64,000 nt of DNA from Nissolia schottii (GCA_003254905.1 QANU01064559.1:1189097-1253096); one strand, 5' to 3'. Positions 24,701 through 37,159 are shown, numbered from the stretch's first letter. Notes: generated from the sequence alone by a model not told the origin. Numbers and translations are program-made.

Positions 24701-26992
24701 GCCCTATATATTGACGTGTGCTCATGATATTTGGATTTCATTAATAACGTCTTTTAAGCTATATGAGGAATTTGTGCACTACATGGTTTCAGGAGCTTCT
24801 GGTTGTCGTCCGTGTTGTGTCATTGAATATAAGGACATATGCATGCTGTTGGTTGTATCATGCTGTGGTGGGATGGCGTTTATGGTATGTGGTTTGTTTG
24901 ACAACGAGATTAATGGATTGAAATATCTTTAGAAAGTTCTGGCTCAGTTAAATCAGCTTGAGTATTAGTTTCTCTGCATTTTTACATCTTCAGGTCCACT
25001 TTAGATGATGTCTGTTTTTAGAAGCTGGAGTACTGCTAACTGGGGGGATTTTTTTTGTATGGTGTTGATTTCTGGTTGGCCATATGCAAATGGTGGTATG
25101 TTTAAACATGGATCGATAGCGTTTTCTGGAGGTGTTTTATCTGTAGTTTCTGCCGTCAACTACTGTATTAAATACTTGGGGTACTTGCTTTGGTCTTGCT
25201 CGAGTCGCTGGCGACTGTCATAGGATTTGCTTGTCGACTTATTGGACGTCGTGCTAGTGCTTTTCTTTTTAAGAATATTGTTGTCGAGTTCAAGTTTTTC
25301 TTTTTTTTAAACTTTCATTTCGAAAGTATATGTGATGATTGCTAAACTATGACTTCTGTGTAAGTTGATTTTGACAATACAGTGAGTTTTTAGGTGATGT
25401 CTTGTTATGTATTCTTTTTATAACTAATGAAAATTATTGGAATATTTTTGCTCTGAAACTGAACAATGATATAGGGATTTAACTTGGTTCATAATCAATT
25501 AGTTAACATATTTGTCTTTTTGTGATGTGTTTATGGTAATGGCGTGATTTATTGGGATGCTATAATTCGTGGACGGTGGATCTAGAGCTGTGTTTTATGG
25601 AAGGTCGATTTGAAAATTTTGAACGAAGTCATAATTCAGATGCATTATTTATCATTTGAAGTATTCTTCTTGTTCGCTCTTTTATCATTTATGAAAACTC
25701 GTCCAAGCCTGAATGCTTAACGCATGGGTCTCCACTTTCTACTATAATTTTTTTTTCGAAATCATTAAGGCTATGATGACCGGTGTCTCATTTGCTTCAC
25801 TTTTGACTAATAAGAATTCAGTAGGAAAACGTGTGGTTTGGAGTTAATTTTACTTTGCTTATTTATATTTTCTATTAATAATAGAGAAGTGGCTAGTATT
25901 ATGATAATATAGCTATTTTGATACGTACTTTTTATTGAATTATGTGCCTAATTTGTATTAAAATATCTTTGCTTGCACGTTTTCTGGTTGTAAAGCATTA
26001 AGGCCATGCTTTTGGAATAGTTATTGGGTTGGTTCTGTCCATTTCCTCAACAGATATCTTTGGCACTCAGAGTATGAATATTGGGATTTTTTTTTTGTTT
26101 CGAATGGATGTAACTTCATGGAAAATACTCCTTGAAGATATTGAAAAGTGTCTGTTTTGCTCTTCAAATAGCGAAGATGTCTATGGAACATGATGTTCTC
26201 AATGCTTTAATACGGGTCTAAAGTGCAGTTAGTAGTTTGGTTGGTCCTAGTTCGTTGTCCATCGTAAGTATGAATAAGTTATTAATATGTGGTTAAACGT
26301 AACTATGTATGAAGTTGAAATTTTCTTGAGCATCTTCAATGAGGAATTTTGTAAGCTAAGCCCTGCTCTAGGAAGAGTCATCGAGATCAAAGCATTTGTA
26401 GTTTCGGTTATTTTGATGCTTTATTGAAATTGAAAAATGCTAAAAGAATTATTTCCCTGGAACCGGAGATGTTATTTGTGCTGTCAACTGGCTTGTTTGG
26501 ACAATGCTTTGTATTCTTGGACTGTGCTTTTTGTCTGTTATAGCTTTATTTTATTTTTCATCTGGGAGTATGTTTTCTTTTGAAAACAAAAAAATGCGAA
26601 AAGGCAAGTGGTGCTTGAATTGATCTGTCTATATGTTGCTGTACGCAATAAATCTTCTTCAGCTAGGTGTGATTAAAATTGCTTTTAACATCATGGTCAG
26701 GGCAGTAAATCCTTTTTTTTAGTGCGCGCCATTTGGTCCCAAGTTTTCATGTGTTAAAGAGTTGATGGCATTATTCTTGCATATGTAATGTCATTTGTTA
26801 TCTAGGTTGTAAGCAGAAGTGGATCATGGAGTCGAGGATCGGTTCTGATGCAAATTGTCAAGATTTGGCTTTCTTAAAGGAAAAGGAAATGCATTCGTGT
26901 ATCTGTTGTATATGGTGTTCTTTCCTTCTTTTCTTTTTGCTCAAAAATTGTAACTTTATTCGCATAGTGAAATATGTTCTTCATTTTTGGCC

Positions 26993-27020
26993 GTGGATGT
27001 AGGTCATTTGACCGAACCAC
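26993..27020 (+). other. Conserved hairpin near the end of unit 1
   Basis: GTGG-ATGTA-GGTCA pairs with TGACC-GAA-CCAC around a two-base loop. The same stem recurs at 43035-43063 in unit 2 with a three-base loop. CACGTAAATAT follows both. Similar GTGGA-GTAGG-CCGAACCACG sequence is known from the R/U5 part of some plant Ty1/copia LTRs, so it may be a transcript-end structure. Confidence 0.6.
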
Positions 27021-27060
27021 GTAAATATCTGGTGTATTGTTTTTATTTATTATTATTTAG

Positions 27061-28503
27061 TTTTAAGGTCAATCATTAGAAACACCAAGGGAAAAAAAAA
27101 AAAATAAAACCAGATATAAATACTTCAAGAAAAGACTTCATGATCTAGCTTATACTGCATTAGTGAGATTTTCTGGGACGAGAAGAGGTAATGTGATTGA
27201 CAATTGACAATTAACAATTAACAATTGACACAGTTTCTTAAGCTTATCAACTGTCAGGAGAGAACAAAATGGTTATCGTACGAAAGTATAAACCACCTCA
27301 TATTCTCTCTTTTCATTCTTCTTTTATGCTCGTATAAATTTCTAGCAATATTTTTGTGCATTAAAAAACAAAGAAATTAATAAAATAATAAATAATTCAA
27401 TATTTGCAAACAAAAAATTAACAATCTAACATAAAGAAATTAACACGCTAAATAACAAGTAATAACCCTGCTATATGTCACCTCACTTTCTACTACCATA
27501 TTGCCATTGTTGTATTAAATATGAGAGGGCTCACAACCAAACTCTCCAACGACAAGTCACCCACATTCGTCCACTCGCCCATCATGTGTGCATCCGTACA
27601 TGCGACAATGTAATCGTTCGCGGATGCCACAACTCCTTCGCAAAAATCACCATCGTTCTCCAACAATCTCTGCACGAACTTCACAAAAATCACCGTAGAA
27701 CGAACGACAACGAAGCAATCGGCATCAAAGCAAATTGGTAAGCACTCGATGACGAACCCCCACATTTATGTTTTAGATTCGAAATTGCGATTTTTCGGAT
27801 TTCAACTTTTCGACTAAGTTATCTAATCCGACCGAATCTGATAGTAAACGGGTAGGATTGGATCGGATTAGGTGGTTAACCGTTATTTTTAAAAAAATTG
27901 AAAAAACCTGTCTCATAATTCAAATTTCAAAATTCAATTCACCACATATAAAAAAAACGAATAAATATAAATATTTATTGTCTCATGATTATTACAAATA
28001 TCATGTCCCATAAAAATAAAAAATAAATTCAAACATTGTCCCATAAAAAACCAATGTTAAAAACTAATCCAAAAAAAGCACAAGGTAGTTCCATCTAAAA
28101 TGTATCCTTAGGAGTGACTCCATCTACCATCACGGTTGCCATTGCTTCAAAATTCAATATGCTATGTTCTAAAGGAAATGGACATCTTTTAAAATTTAGC
28201 TTAACAATATAATATGTCTTTCATCCAATGTTTTTGCACATGCTTTGAACATATGTAGCAGTAAAAATAACACACACAACAATGCCTATTTACACATCAA
28301 GGCTTAATTTGACTTAAACAATTGCAAAACAGAAATGTTAATCTAAGTGCACAATAGAATTGTAAAATAGAGCCTCAACCAGTACTAGTGCATTGCAAAA
28401 TCTTAATCCACCAATAATACACAAATATCAAATCACACATTTTCAAATATTAAAAAAAAAATCGGATTTTGCAACTGAAAATTCAACACATATTTACAAG
28501 TAA
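27061..28503. other. Spacer with minisatellite and probable hAT subterminal sequence
   Basis: After the duplicated block comes AT-rich DNA. Heptamer repeats of the ACAATTG/ACAATTA type lie at 27196-27231. At 27835-27890 GGTAGGATTGGATCGGATTAGG on a CCGA-rich background looks like hAT subterminal repeats and could mark the 3' edge of the minus-strand hAT element that follows. ORFs of 88-90 codons overlap on both strands at 27475-27765 without recognisable motifs. No gene is supported. Confidence 0.45.
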
Positions 28504-29640
28504 TTACCTCATGGCTTCAACTAATAATTGTTGGAATAAAGCTTCATCAAATTCAAATGCTTCTACTTCTGAAATTTCAGCCATGTCTATGTCTAACAAA
28601 AGAGGACAACAAACAAGAATTTAGTTAGAGATAAAATAACAAAGTAAAAGTCTTAACCAACAATTCAAAACAAAAATAATTATATAATTATACCTTGTTC
28701 ATGTACTTGAGGAGGAGACATTTCCTTCTTAGATTTAGAGTTTTGACACCTTAACCAATTTTGTGTGCAAATCAAAGCCTCCACTACGATGTCAACTAAT
28801 GCTCGATGTCAACTAATGCACTACATGAAGGACACAATCACACAATCTCCCATGCTAAAAGCAAACTCAGATGATACCGTAAACACCGGAATGACCAATA
28901 CATCTCTAGCTATGCGAGATAGAATGTAATACTTCCCTGTCTTCAAACTCATCCATTTCGAAATATCAAAGTCTTTACCACCTTTCTCAACCTCGTCTTC
29001 CAAATATCTCTCAAACTCATTCTTTTTTAATGCACCTTGTTTTTGTTTCACTCCTCAGTCTGTACCTATCTTCAACACTAGTAGCAATAGTACTAATACT
29101 ATCAACACTAGTAATAGCAATTCCAACTTGAGACTTTGATCCATCATCGATACTACTACTAGCATCATCATCAATGACATTCATTTTTTTTATTATTGTT
29201 CAACCAACTTCTCCATCAAGTCTTTCAACTTCATCAATATTTCATTGGCTCGAATTACTTGACCATTTGAGAGCATCTCGGTCAAACAAAATTCTACATA
29301 ATCCAACTTGTGTACTATTTATGTTAACCTCTTTAACATATTGCTCAAAAGCCTTTAATCTAGACGGAGAAGACCTCATGTATTTACAAGTAGCCCTAAT
29401 TTTCAATATGGACACATTTAGTTACTTCAATCCTTCACTGACAATAAGATTGAAAATATGTGCAGCACACCTTATGTGCATGTATTTCCCATTAAGCATG
29501 GTGGAACCACCCCAATGACTCAAACTCCTCAACAAATAAGACATAGCAATGTTATTTTCACTAGCATTATCCAGTCACACAAGAAATATTTGAAATTTCC
29601 TAATCTTTCATGGAATTCTCTAATATTTTCCCAATGATAT

Positions 29641-32600
29641 TGTAACACCCTAGCTTACACTTAAGTCGTAAGCAATGCTTACTAGATTGTTATCTACTTG
29701 GTGGGAATACTTATACCCCTTAATTACTTCTGAAAAATAATTCTTTACCCAAAATATGGACCGATTTGAAATTTTCTTAATTGGTTTTACGTATCATAAA
29801 GTTAGGAGCCACGCGTGTACAAAATCATATAATACAAACGATAGAGCCTTACAACGTAGATATTATCAAGCAAATGACATGACAATCAAACAAATAGGCA
29901 AACATTGACAAGTGGTCCATCATACATATCATCAATAATTTACAGTAGTTTAAGATACATACGACATCGTTCAGATAATGACAACAACATATAAAGCTAG
30001 GGACTGATGGAATACTATCCATTGAGTCCATACAAAAAAAATCATGGTAGACTATACAAAAATAAGCGGCAGCTCCGTTACTACTCCACCTGATCATCCT
30101 CTGGATCCTCTGTCGGGTCCTCGTCCTCTTCCTCCTCTTCCGAGTCCATCTCCATCGGGTCCTCCTCGTCGGAGTCCTCCGCTGCATCCTTGGGGGAGTC
30201 AGGGATAGGCGATTTGTTGCCCCCTCGCCCTCCCATGAGGTCTTTGGAATATCGAACAGATCCCGGTGCACCAAGGAAGGTCCCGCCTCGGCATTGTGCA
30301 TCTGAGGAGCGAGGCGGCGACGAAAAAGAGGGTTGACCCGCTTCCTGGGCCCCCAGCGGTAACATCCGGGTTGGTGCTGAAGTGGCAGGGAGTTTGGATC
30401 GACCTCCACGTCCTTCCCGTAGGGTGGGGGCTTGTCATCATCTTCATCAAGGAGGATCGGTGAAGTGGACGATGATCCAAGGCCCGTGGGTGGAGAGTAA
30501 CTCGGAACGACCACTGGCATGTAGGTGTAGGTCTTCGTGATAACCCCGGTGTTGGGGTCAAGCCGCTGGGTCATGCTTAGTATCCGCATTGAGTCCATCA
30601 GTGGGATAACCATCTGGGGCACCTAGAGTCACAAATGAGTGGGGGTGAGAACATTGCGTTCTCAGTGGAAAAACTCTAAGCGTGTACTACTCTTTGTTAG
30701 CTCGGTTATGATCCAAGCCACTCAAGAGATCTCTAGGTGTCAAGATATACTAAAGTCCCTACTTGTTTTAATTTGTGTTAGTCCTAAGTAGCTTTATCTA
30801 GTTTACTAGGCGACTAGGGATTTGCTAATCTTGATATTACCTAATGAGCGTGCTTTCTATTACCTACTCATTTTCGTAACGTGTATATCGTAGAGGTGGT
30901 CTTATAAAGACCTAATGCCATACAATACATACATCATATACATTCATCACGTACTTATGCATGAGGGATTTAGGGATTTCTCTTATGCGCCTTAGGCAGC
31001 GTCCTTCTTGTTGCGTAAAAATGCCCATCATTCCCCCATGTAAACAGTGGGATCGCCATCCCCGTTCGGTGTACAACCTACTTGGTTTCTATATCCTTCG
31101 TTAATTTGGGCAGAGCTCATACCCTTGTGGTAGCGAACCACAAATGCATTTTAGCATAAGAAGGTGGATCCGAATGACCATCCGACTCCTGGGATGGTGA
31201 GGGGTTTGCCCTTTCGATGCGGCCAGGGGTGGACTCGTACTTTCTTTAATCTTTCTTTTCTTTCATAACTTTACTTTGAATTCTTTAGCACTTTGACTTT
31301 ATTTGACTTTTATAACCCTATACAGGGGACAAGTGTACTTGTTATTTTCTCTTGGTATGACTGTAGTCATTCGTTCAGGCGTAGGCCTACGTCTGTCATA
31401 AACCAATCCACCTGACAGAATCGGCAAGAGGCTTGCCTTTTGGACGTGCCAAGAGAGGGGGATTTCCAATTACATATTTATGTACTTATATTCAAGGTTT
31501 TCCGAGCCCATTGTGGTCGGAACCTTCTCAAAATATCACATTTTTCCTAGGGTTCATTTATGGTCTTTAATAGAGTTAGGTGATAATTTCTAGTTATCTA
31601 AGGTTGTCTTAAGGCCTGGATGACAACCATGTCCTGATGATGCATATTAACATATTTTTAACACATAATACATAATCATTTTCATTATTACACGTAAATA
31701 AAAATGGATAAGTGCTTATTGGAATATGTGGGCCCATAAGGGTGGATCAAGTCGCTCGGTCACATGTTAGTGGTTGCCTAACAACTTAGAGTTCCCTAGG
31801 TCGTTTAGCGACCTGTGCAAGGTCACTTAGTGGTCCTTGGGAACATGTAGGTTACTCAGCCACCATGTCAGGACTTGCACCGTGACCCAAAGCTTCAGGT
31901 CGCTCAGCGGACCCTAATGCCATACAGATCACAGAACTGAGATTTTTTTGAAAATAGCCCAGGCCGCTCGACGAACCCCTCTGGTCGCTCAGTGCCCTGG
32001 GCGTGACTCAAGGTCACAGCTTTGTTATTTTTCCTTTCTTTCACCTTTTCTCCTAACCATTCCCATGCACACCTCTTCGGACTTCCACCACAAATTCCAA
32101 CCATCACAAAAACATATATTTAACTTCTAAAAACACAAAATAACACATGCATCCATATCAAACATATAACATATAATATATCACATTTTCATAGGTTCAA
32201 CATATAACACACACATAGGCCACCAAGGTGATAGTTAAGCTAGGTTTTATCCACTTCCTAGAGATGTTGGTGTAGGTGAAGAGAGTTAAGGAAATGTTCC
32301 CAAATGTGCTTGAGATTCCAAGCTTGCTTCTTCCTTTTTCCAAGGTAGGAAACTTGAGAAATGATGATGGCAAGGAAATCAGTTTTGGGGCTTTTTGGTG
32401 AGGATGATGGTGTTGTTTATCTTGATTATGGATGGAAGAAGATGAGAGAAATGATGAGGGGCTTCGGCTTGGATGGGTTTGGTTTGCTCTTTGGGAAATA
32501 AGGCCAAGAAGGCTTAAGTTTTCTTGGAAACTAAGAAGAGTTCTTTGAGGCTTGGTTTTTGGGGTCTTGGAGAATTCTTAAGGAAAGAAAATAAGAAATA

Positions 32601-33208
32601 GAAGAAGATGAAATTGGGGGGCGGGTTGAAGGGGGGTTCGGTTACTTAGAGGGAAATCTTAGGAAAATTAATTAAATTGAAAATAGAAGTATTGATGGAT
32701 GAATAGTAAAGAGTATGACCTTAGGTATGGTGTGTAAGAGGGTTGGTGATGGGGTTTTGAGGGTGGTTGGCTGTGTGATTTGGGTTCAGCCGTGGGAGAG
32801 AGCAGATTTTTGCTCAAAATTTATTACGTGTTCGGTCGTGTTTGGTCATTAAATGCCCGTGTACGTGTATGACCACGCGCACGAAAAATTAACGGATATC
32901 CTAAAAATTATCTAAACATATAAACACAATATACAAACACTTAAAATCAGGAATTTAAATTAATCTAAGGTACTCGTAATTTTTCTCTTGTAGAAGTGTA
33001 TTTTACGAGTACCTTTGATATGTATTTAAATTCCGACGACGACCGAAAATCAGTCTGGATCTCGCGAAACTTCGTGATATCACGAAACCATTATTTTGAC
33101 TGGTATTTTTAGAAAATAAATTTTATAATCAAATTATCCAGTCTAAATAATTGGCTTGTTCATGTTAATTATGCGAAATTCTTCTTAAGAAAAAAGCGGG
33201 ATGTTACC
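29641..33208. mobile_element. 3.57 kb LTR-like insertion (probable solo LTR) in hAT
   Basis: The element starts TGTAACACCC and ends GGGATGTTACC, short inverted ends typical of Ty3/gypsy LTRs (last base changed from the usual A). GATAT flanks both sides (29636-29640 and 33209-33213), a 5 bp target duplication. Deleting one copy with the insert restores the transposase reading HKGDIIGKI. GGTCGCTCAGCG-type motifs are scattered at 31750-32000. No gag, protease, reverse transcriptase or integrase is seen, so a long solo LTR is the simplest reading; the start motif is common in Tekay-type chromoviruses, but the lineage is a guess. Confidence 0.75.
30081..30622 (-). pseudogene. Unidentified ORF in the LTR-like insertion, Pro-rich with acidic tail
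   Basis: The minus strand carries an open frame from ATG 30622 through about 30240 (starts MPQMVIPLMDSMRIL; contains SYSPPTGLGSSS and LLDEDDDKPPPYG). A second frame overlaps and ends at 30081 with a run of Glu/Asp (DSEEEEEDEDPTEDPEDD). Both read as one sensible protein if a single frameshift lies near 30220-30250: a basic/Pro-rich body and an acidic end. The first frame alone stays open to 29849 but turns into Arg/Thr-rich and then hydrophobic text, unlike a real protein. I do not recognise the family. It may be part of a retroelement protein. Confidence 0.35.
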
Positions 33209-33989
33209 GATATCACCCTTGTGATCTCTAATTGTAGCAAAACTAAGGATTTTCTTTTGCAACACCCAAGCTTCATCAATGTAATGAGCAGTCATACAGA
33301 TGTAATTTAAGTTCTAAACGGTAGTCCATGTGTCAGTTATGAATGAAACTATTTGTTTGTTCATTGACAATATGGACTTCAATTTAGTTTTCTCTAATTC
33401 AAACAACTCTTTCACATCTCTGGCAATTGTTGAATGACAATGGACCTTAAATCATAGGGATACAATACTCACAAATTCCCTAGATTCAGGATGATCCACA
33501 AATCTAAAGGGAATCTCCATAATGGCTATCATTTTAGCTAGTGAAAGCCTAGTTTTTTCTTGGCTAAACTCTGCAAACTTCAATGAAATAGTTGAATCAT
33601 CACTTGATTTCCCCAAAACCAAAGTTTTTTGTTTTTTATCGACTCCTTGATTCTTTGGGTTCTTATCACAAATTTTAAAATGCCTATTGAGGTTTGAATT
33701 GCCACTCACTTTGGCAATACTATAAACATATTCTATCCCACAATGTTTGCATATTGCTTTTTTTTTAGCATCCCTAGTAAAATGTTTCCAATACTTAGCA
33801 GTGAGTCTTCATTTAGTTACCTTCATTGGATCATTGTCTTCATCTTCCCTTGATGGCTCCAGCGCAGGTGTAGGTGTAGGGGCAACCTCCGTTCTCCTTA
33901 CTGTCGTTGAATTTGGGGGCTGCTCATTGTTCGGAGATGTTGATGGAAGAGTAGGAGCACTCCCAACATGAATGCTTTCGTCCATTGTA

Positions 33990-36150
33990 AAGAAGTGCTA
34001 CATGACAAAAGTTAAGGGAAACATTAATCGAAAAGTTAAGAAAGCAAAGCATATAGTACATGACAAGATGGATCAAAAGAACAACGATGTTTATTACTCG
34101 CTCTTTTCCATCTTCGTCTTCTTGGGACAACATGCTCCCAATGGTCGCTTCAGAGGCATATATGTATAACTTCACAAGTTTTCCATGCTTGTGAGGTGCC
34201 ATCTCTACTTGGTGCACATACTCAGGGAAGGCCAACTCAAAGAATGGTTGGTTGACATATCCAACATTAAAGCCTAACAGAGTCATGATCTGTTCGACTA
34301 TTCGGGTGATATTCTATTGTCCCCCTAGGTTATTTTTCCTTACCCTCTCGACTATCTCATCATCCTACTACATGGACTTCATTGGGGACAACTTCTTTAA
34401 TTAGCTGTACTTGCTCAAAACGACTTGTACGCTCATTAATGTTCATCGTCGAGACGATTCTGTTAACTTGCCTTGTAAGCAACTCTATTATTTGATTATT
34501 GTCATGCACCATTGGATTTATGACTGTCGCTATTTGGTGAGTCACCATATTGGCTAACTCGTGGTAATTCTCTAAAGCATGTTGCATTTGAGTGGCCAAC
34601 GACTCAACCATGTTTACGGGTGAGTTATTAGGCATTATCCTTGACATTTCAAGATAAAGAGGCCCTCCTCTTCTGGGCCCAAATGCGATACTTGGGATTG
34701 TTGCCATGTTAGGTGCAATGTATCCACCATATGTTGTGTTTGGAAAACTAGTTGTCATTGTTGCGTATACAATGGGTTTTGATATTGATATGGATACATC
34801 TGCATCCCCGACCATTGGGTTACTAATAGGGGTATGTTTCTTGGGGGATTATACCCTGGGGGTAACCCATATGGGGAACCGAACCACTAGCCACATTGCT
34901 AGCATTTGGTGTCGGTGGAATGTTTTTGTCTTCCCTAATCCCAACCTGTGTCAATACGGGCTCTGTTGACATAGGCAAAGAAGGGTTTATAGAATTAGTT
35001 TCCCCCTCACTTATGCTAATCTTTGCGGACGAAGACATGTGTGATAATATAGTACTACTCCACAGGAGCATAAACAAATAGGACAAAAGTTCTTGAACTA
35101 AATCTTTATAGAAAAAGGTCCCACTGGCGCGTGCCAATTTGTTTTACATGGATTCTGATTCAGTAAATCCTTTACCACGTAAATCAAATAGATGTGTGTG
35201 ACTGAATAATGTGAATCCTTTTAGTAAAGATGCAGGTTCAAGAATGATTTGTTGATTTTGATGAATAAGTATTTAGTACAGCTAAAATGATGGCAACATA
35301 AAGTATCAAGAACAATATGCTAAATTAAAAGAAAATTGCAAAGAAACAAAATAAACAGCAGAAAAGAAAATGGAGAAAAATGTGAAAAGAATGAGAAATT
35401 TAATTAGAATCCCTCATCGTTCTTTGATCACTAAGATGCACAAAGACTCCAGTTTTCCTAAGTGAAAAATTTCTCCTTCATTCAGTGTTGGGCGTCCCTA
35501 TTTATAGCTTGTGGTGACCTTTTGCATGCCTGCCACATGTCTTCCTTAGTGGTTTGAAGTTTGCTCTTCAGAACCCCCCCTTTCTCACTCCCTTGTATTC
35601 CGCAACGTGAGTAGTTATTTGATTTTTAAAGTTGAGCACGGTCTCTAATAATTGTTGTAAGTTGCTAACGCTCTCGTCCATCTTGGTGGTGATCACCTAA
35701 CGAGGTTTGAATTCTTCACTATGCACCCCTATTTTTTGAAAGATCGAACTTTTCACAGGATGTGAGAATTCTTTAAGATATCTTTTGGGTCGACTTCACC
35801 TATTGACCAATAATGATTTAGTAGTTTCATCTTGTTTCTATTCATTTCTTTTGTTCGTCGTCCCTTAATTTCTACTAAAATATATTCGATACATTTATGA
35901 TTCTGGTTGAAATCCTCTTACCGGACAACCATCAAGTCTATCTAACTCTTTGCTCAGGGTTAACAAATGCGCTCGACCATATTCTTTTTCATGTAAACTC
36001 ATTTAGTTCATTTCTGATTGCCTTGTGATGAATTTACTTCATTATTCTTAATGAATTTTTCTTTTGTCATAATGAAAACTAAATCCAAAAAGGCACCAAA
36101 GTAATTAAACTAATAACTTCGCGCGATACATGCGAGTCTTACCGAAAAAA
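33990..36150 (-). mobile_element. Truncated Ty3/gypsy retrotransposon, minus strand
   Basis: Reading leftwards from about 36150: a probable LTR ends near 35142 (its transcript strand ends ATGTAAAACA). Inside it, TATAAATAGG on the minus strand (35504-35515) is a good TATA box. TGGCACGCGCCAGTGGGA just after the LTR (35135-35118) looks like a tRNA primer-binding site. A gag-like region follows (35117-34360), Met/Asn/Gln-rich with NMVESLATQMQHALENYHEL. Next comes a short RNase H/reverse transcriptase fragment (KLYIYASEATIGSMLSQEDE, about 34175-34110). Most of pol and the 3' LTR are missing. The outer LTR edge was not found. Confidence 0.65.
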
Positions 36151-36323
36151 ACAAAGAAGATAATTTGTAATTTGGGGCGCGAGGTGGCAGAAAATTTTGA
36201 CATTTAACCAACACGTGTACGAGAAGTTGTGACCAACACGTGTCCATTTCTACTGTTTGGACTAGCCTATTTTAAAAAAATAATAGATAGATAGAGAGAT
36301 TATTTAAATCGATAATTTTTTTT

Positions 36324-36605
36324 CACGTTTATTTTTTGGGCGATACTTATCCTATTAGCGCGTCCTTTGTCCGCACGCCAACAAAAGTCGACCAACGAAT
36401 TTCCTATTCAGCTTTCCACCGCCACAATTAGAAAACCGCGTCTAATCAAAGCGCCTATTTTTCTTAATCTCATCATCACCGTTGAACTTCTCACCCACCG
36501 CCTCATCTCTTCTAATCTCAGCCGTCCATCCTGACCCTTTCCCTTCTATATAAATGCCCCCGCCACATTCTTTTTCTTCATTCCTTGCATTGTTGGCATT
36601 GCGTA
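36324..36605 (+). promoter_or_regulatory. Promoter-like block of duplicated unit 2
   Basis: This stretch is the counterpart of 18138-18420, with TATA box TATATAAA at 36547-36554. Two ACACGTGT G-box palindromes (36211-36218 and 36236-36243), each within ACCAACACGTGT, lie upstream of this block, and I do not see them upstream of unit 1. Confidence 0.5.
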
Positions 36606-37159
36606 GCATGACGGTCTCGGTTTGCGATTTTTCATCTAGTCTTCTCCTTCTGCTTTTGCCTATGCATTTTCTCTCCGTCTTCGATGATTTAGATTTATGA
36701 TCTAGAAGTTTCTACGTGATGTGTGGTCGATGATTTAGATTTTATGATGGAGAAGTTTCGCTGTATGTTGCTATGCGTGCGATCTGATATCGTTGTATCT
36801 GAGATTCAAAATTTCCAATTCCGATTTTGATTTTCTGCGGTACAGCTGAGTTTATGCGGTTTTCAGATTTTTTTTCTTTCAATTCTATACCTTGAATATT
36901 TCTATTCGGTGTCTCAGGGAGAACTTGGCGTTGGATCTGCTTGAGTTTTTGTTTCGAGTTTGATTGGATGATGCTTATGCCGTTGGATTCGATAGAAGAA
37001 GAACTCGTTACTCTTTTTTATTGTTTTTAACTGTTGATTCTTCGATTACTTTTCGTTTGATCATGGAGATTCAAGTGGTGATCTGGTTGAATTCTGTTAC
37101 TGGGGCGTTGTTGCCAGCTGCAACAGATAGGAAATTGTTTTGTGATTCTCGATTCTGAG

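Larger units (their letters stand above)
18385..27060 (+). ncRNA. Putative intron-rich long non-coding RNA locus, copy 1
   Basis: Downstream of the TATA-bearing block lie 8.7 kb without an ORF longer than about 125 codons and without any protein family I recognise. The + strand is T-rich with many TTTCTGCAG/C and TTTGCAG/C acceptor-like sites at equivalent points of internal repeats (for example near 19006, 19369, 20118, 20260, 20635 and 22185), a texture of short exons and introns. The whole resembles 36324-43110 in order and sequence. The right edge falls about 40 bases after a conserved hairpin (26993-27020). I recognise no known RNA gene; C/D-box snoRNAs were considered and not supported. 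It may instead be a decayed repeat array. Confidence 0.4.
28504..33987 (-). pseudogene. hAT transposase (RICESLEEPER-like), minus strand, interrupted
   Basis: Read from ATG 33987 downwards. An acidic/Pro-rich leader starts MDESIHVGSAPTLPS. A BED finger follows (CKHCG, then SGNSNLNRHFKIC), then KMIAIMEIPFRFVDHPESR. The frame meets HKGDIIGKILENSMKD at the insertion border, then AAHIFNLIVSEGLK (about 29465), and the C-terminal dimerisation domain (FERYLEDEVEKGG, ILSRIARDVLVIPV, about 29010-28880). A last exon (DIDMAEISEVEAFEFDEALF) ends at TAA 28504-28506. The large 3.57 kb insertion at 29641-33208, stops, and a 16 bp tandem duplication near 28789-28822 show it is dead. The central region is partly lost. 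Confidence 0.85.

Noticed and set aside
29174-29518. 114-codon plus-strand ORF
   Set aside because: It is the reverse strand of the hAT transposase (AAHIFNLIVSEGLK), which explains the open frame.
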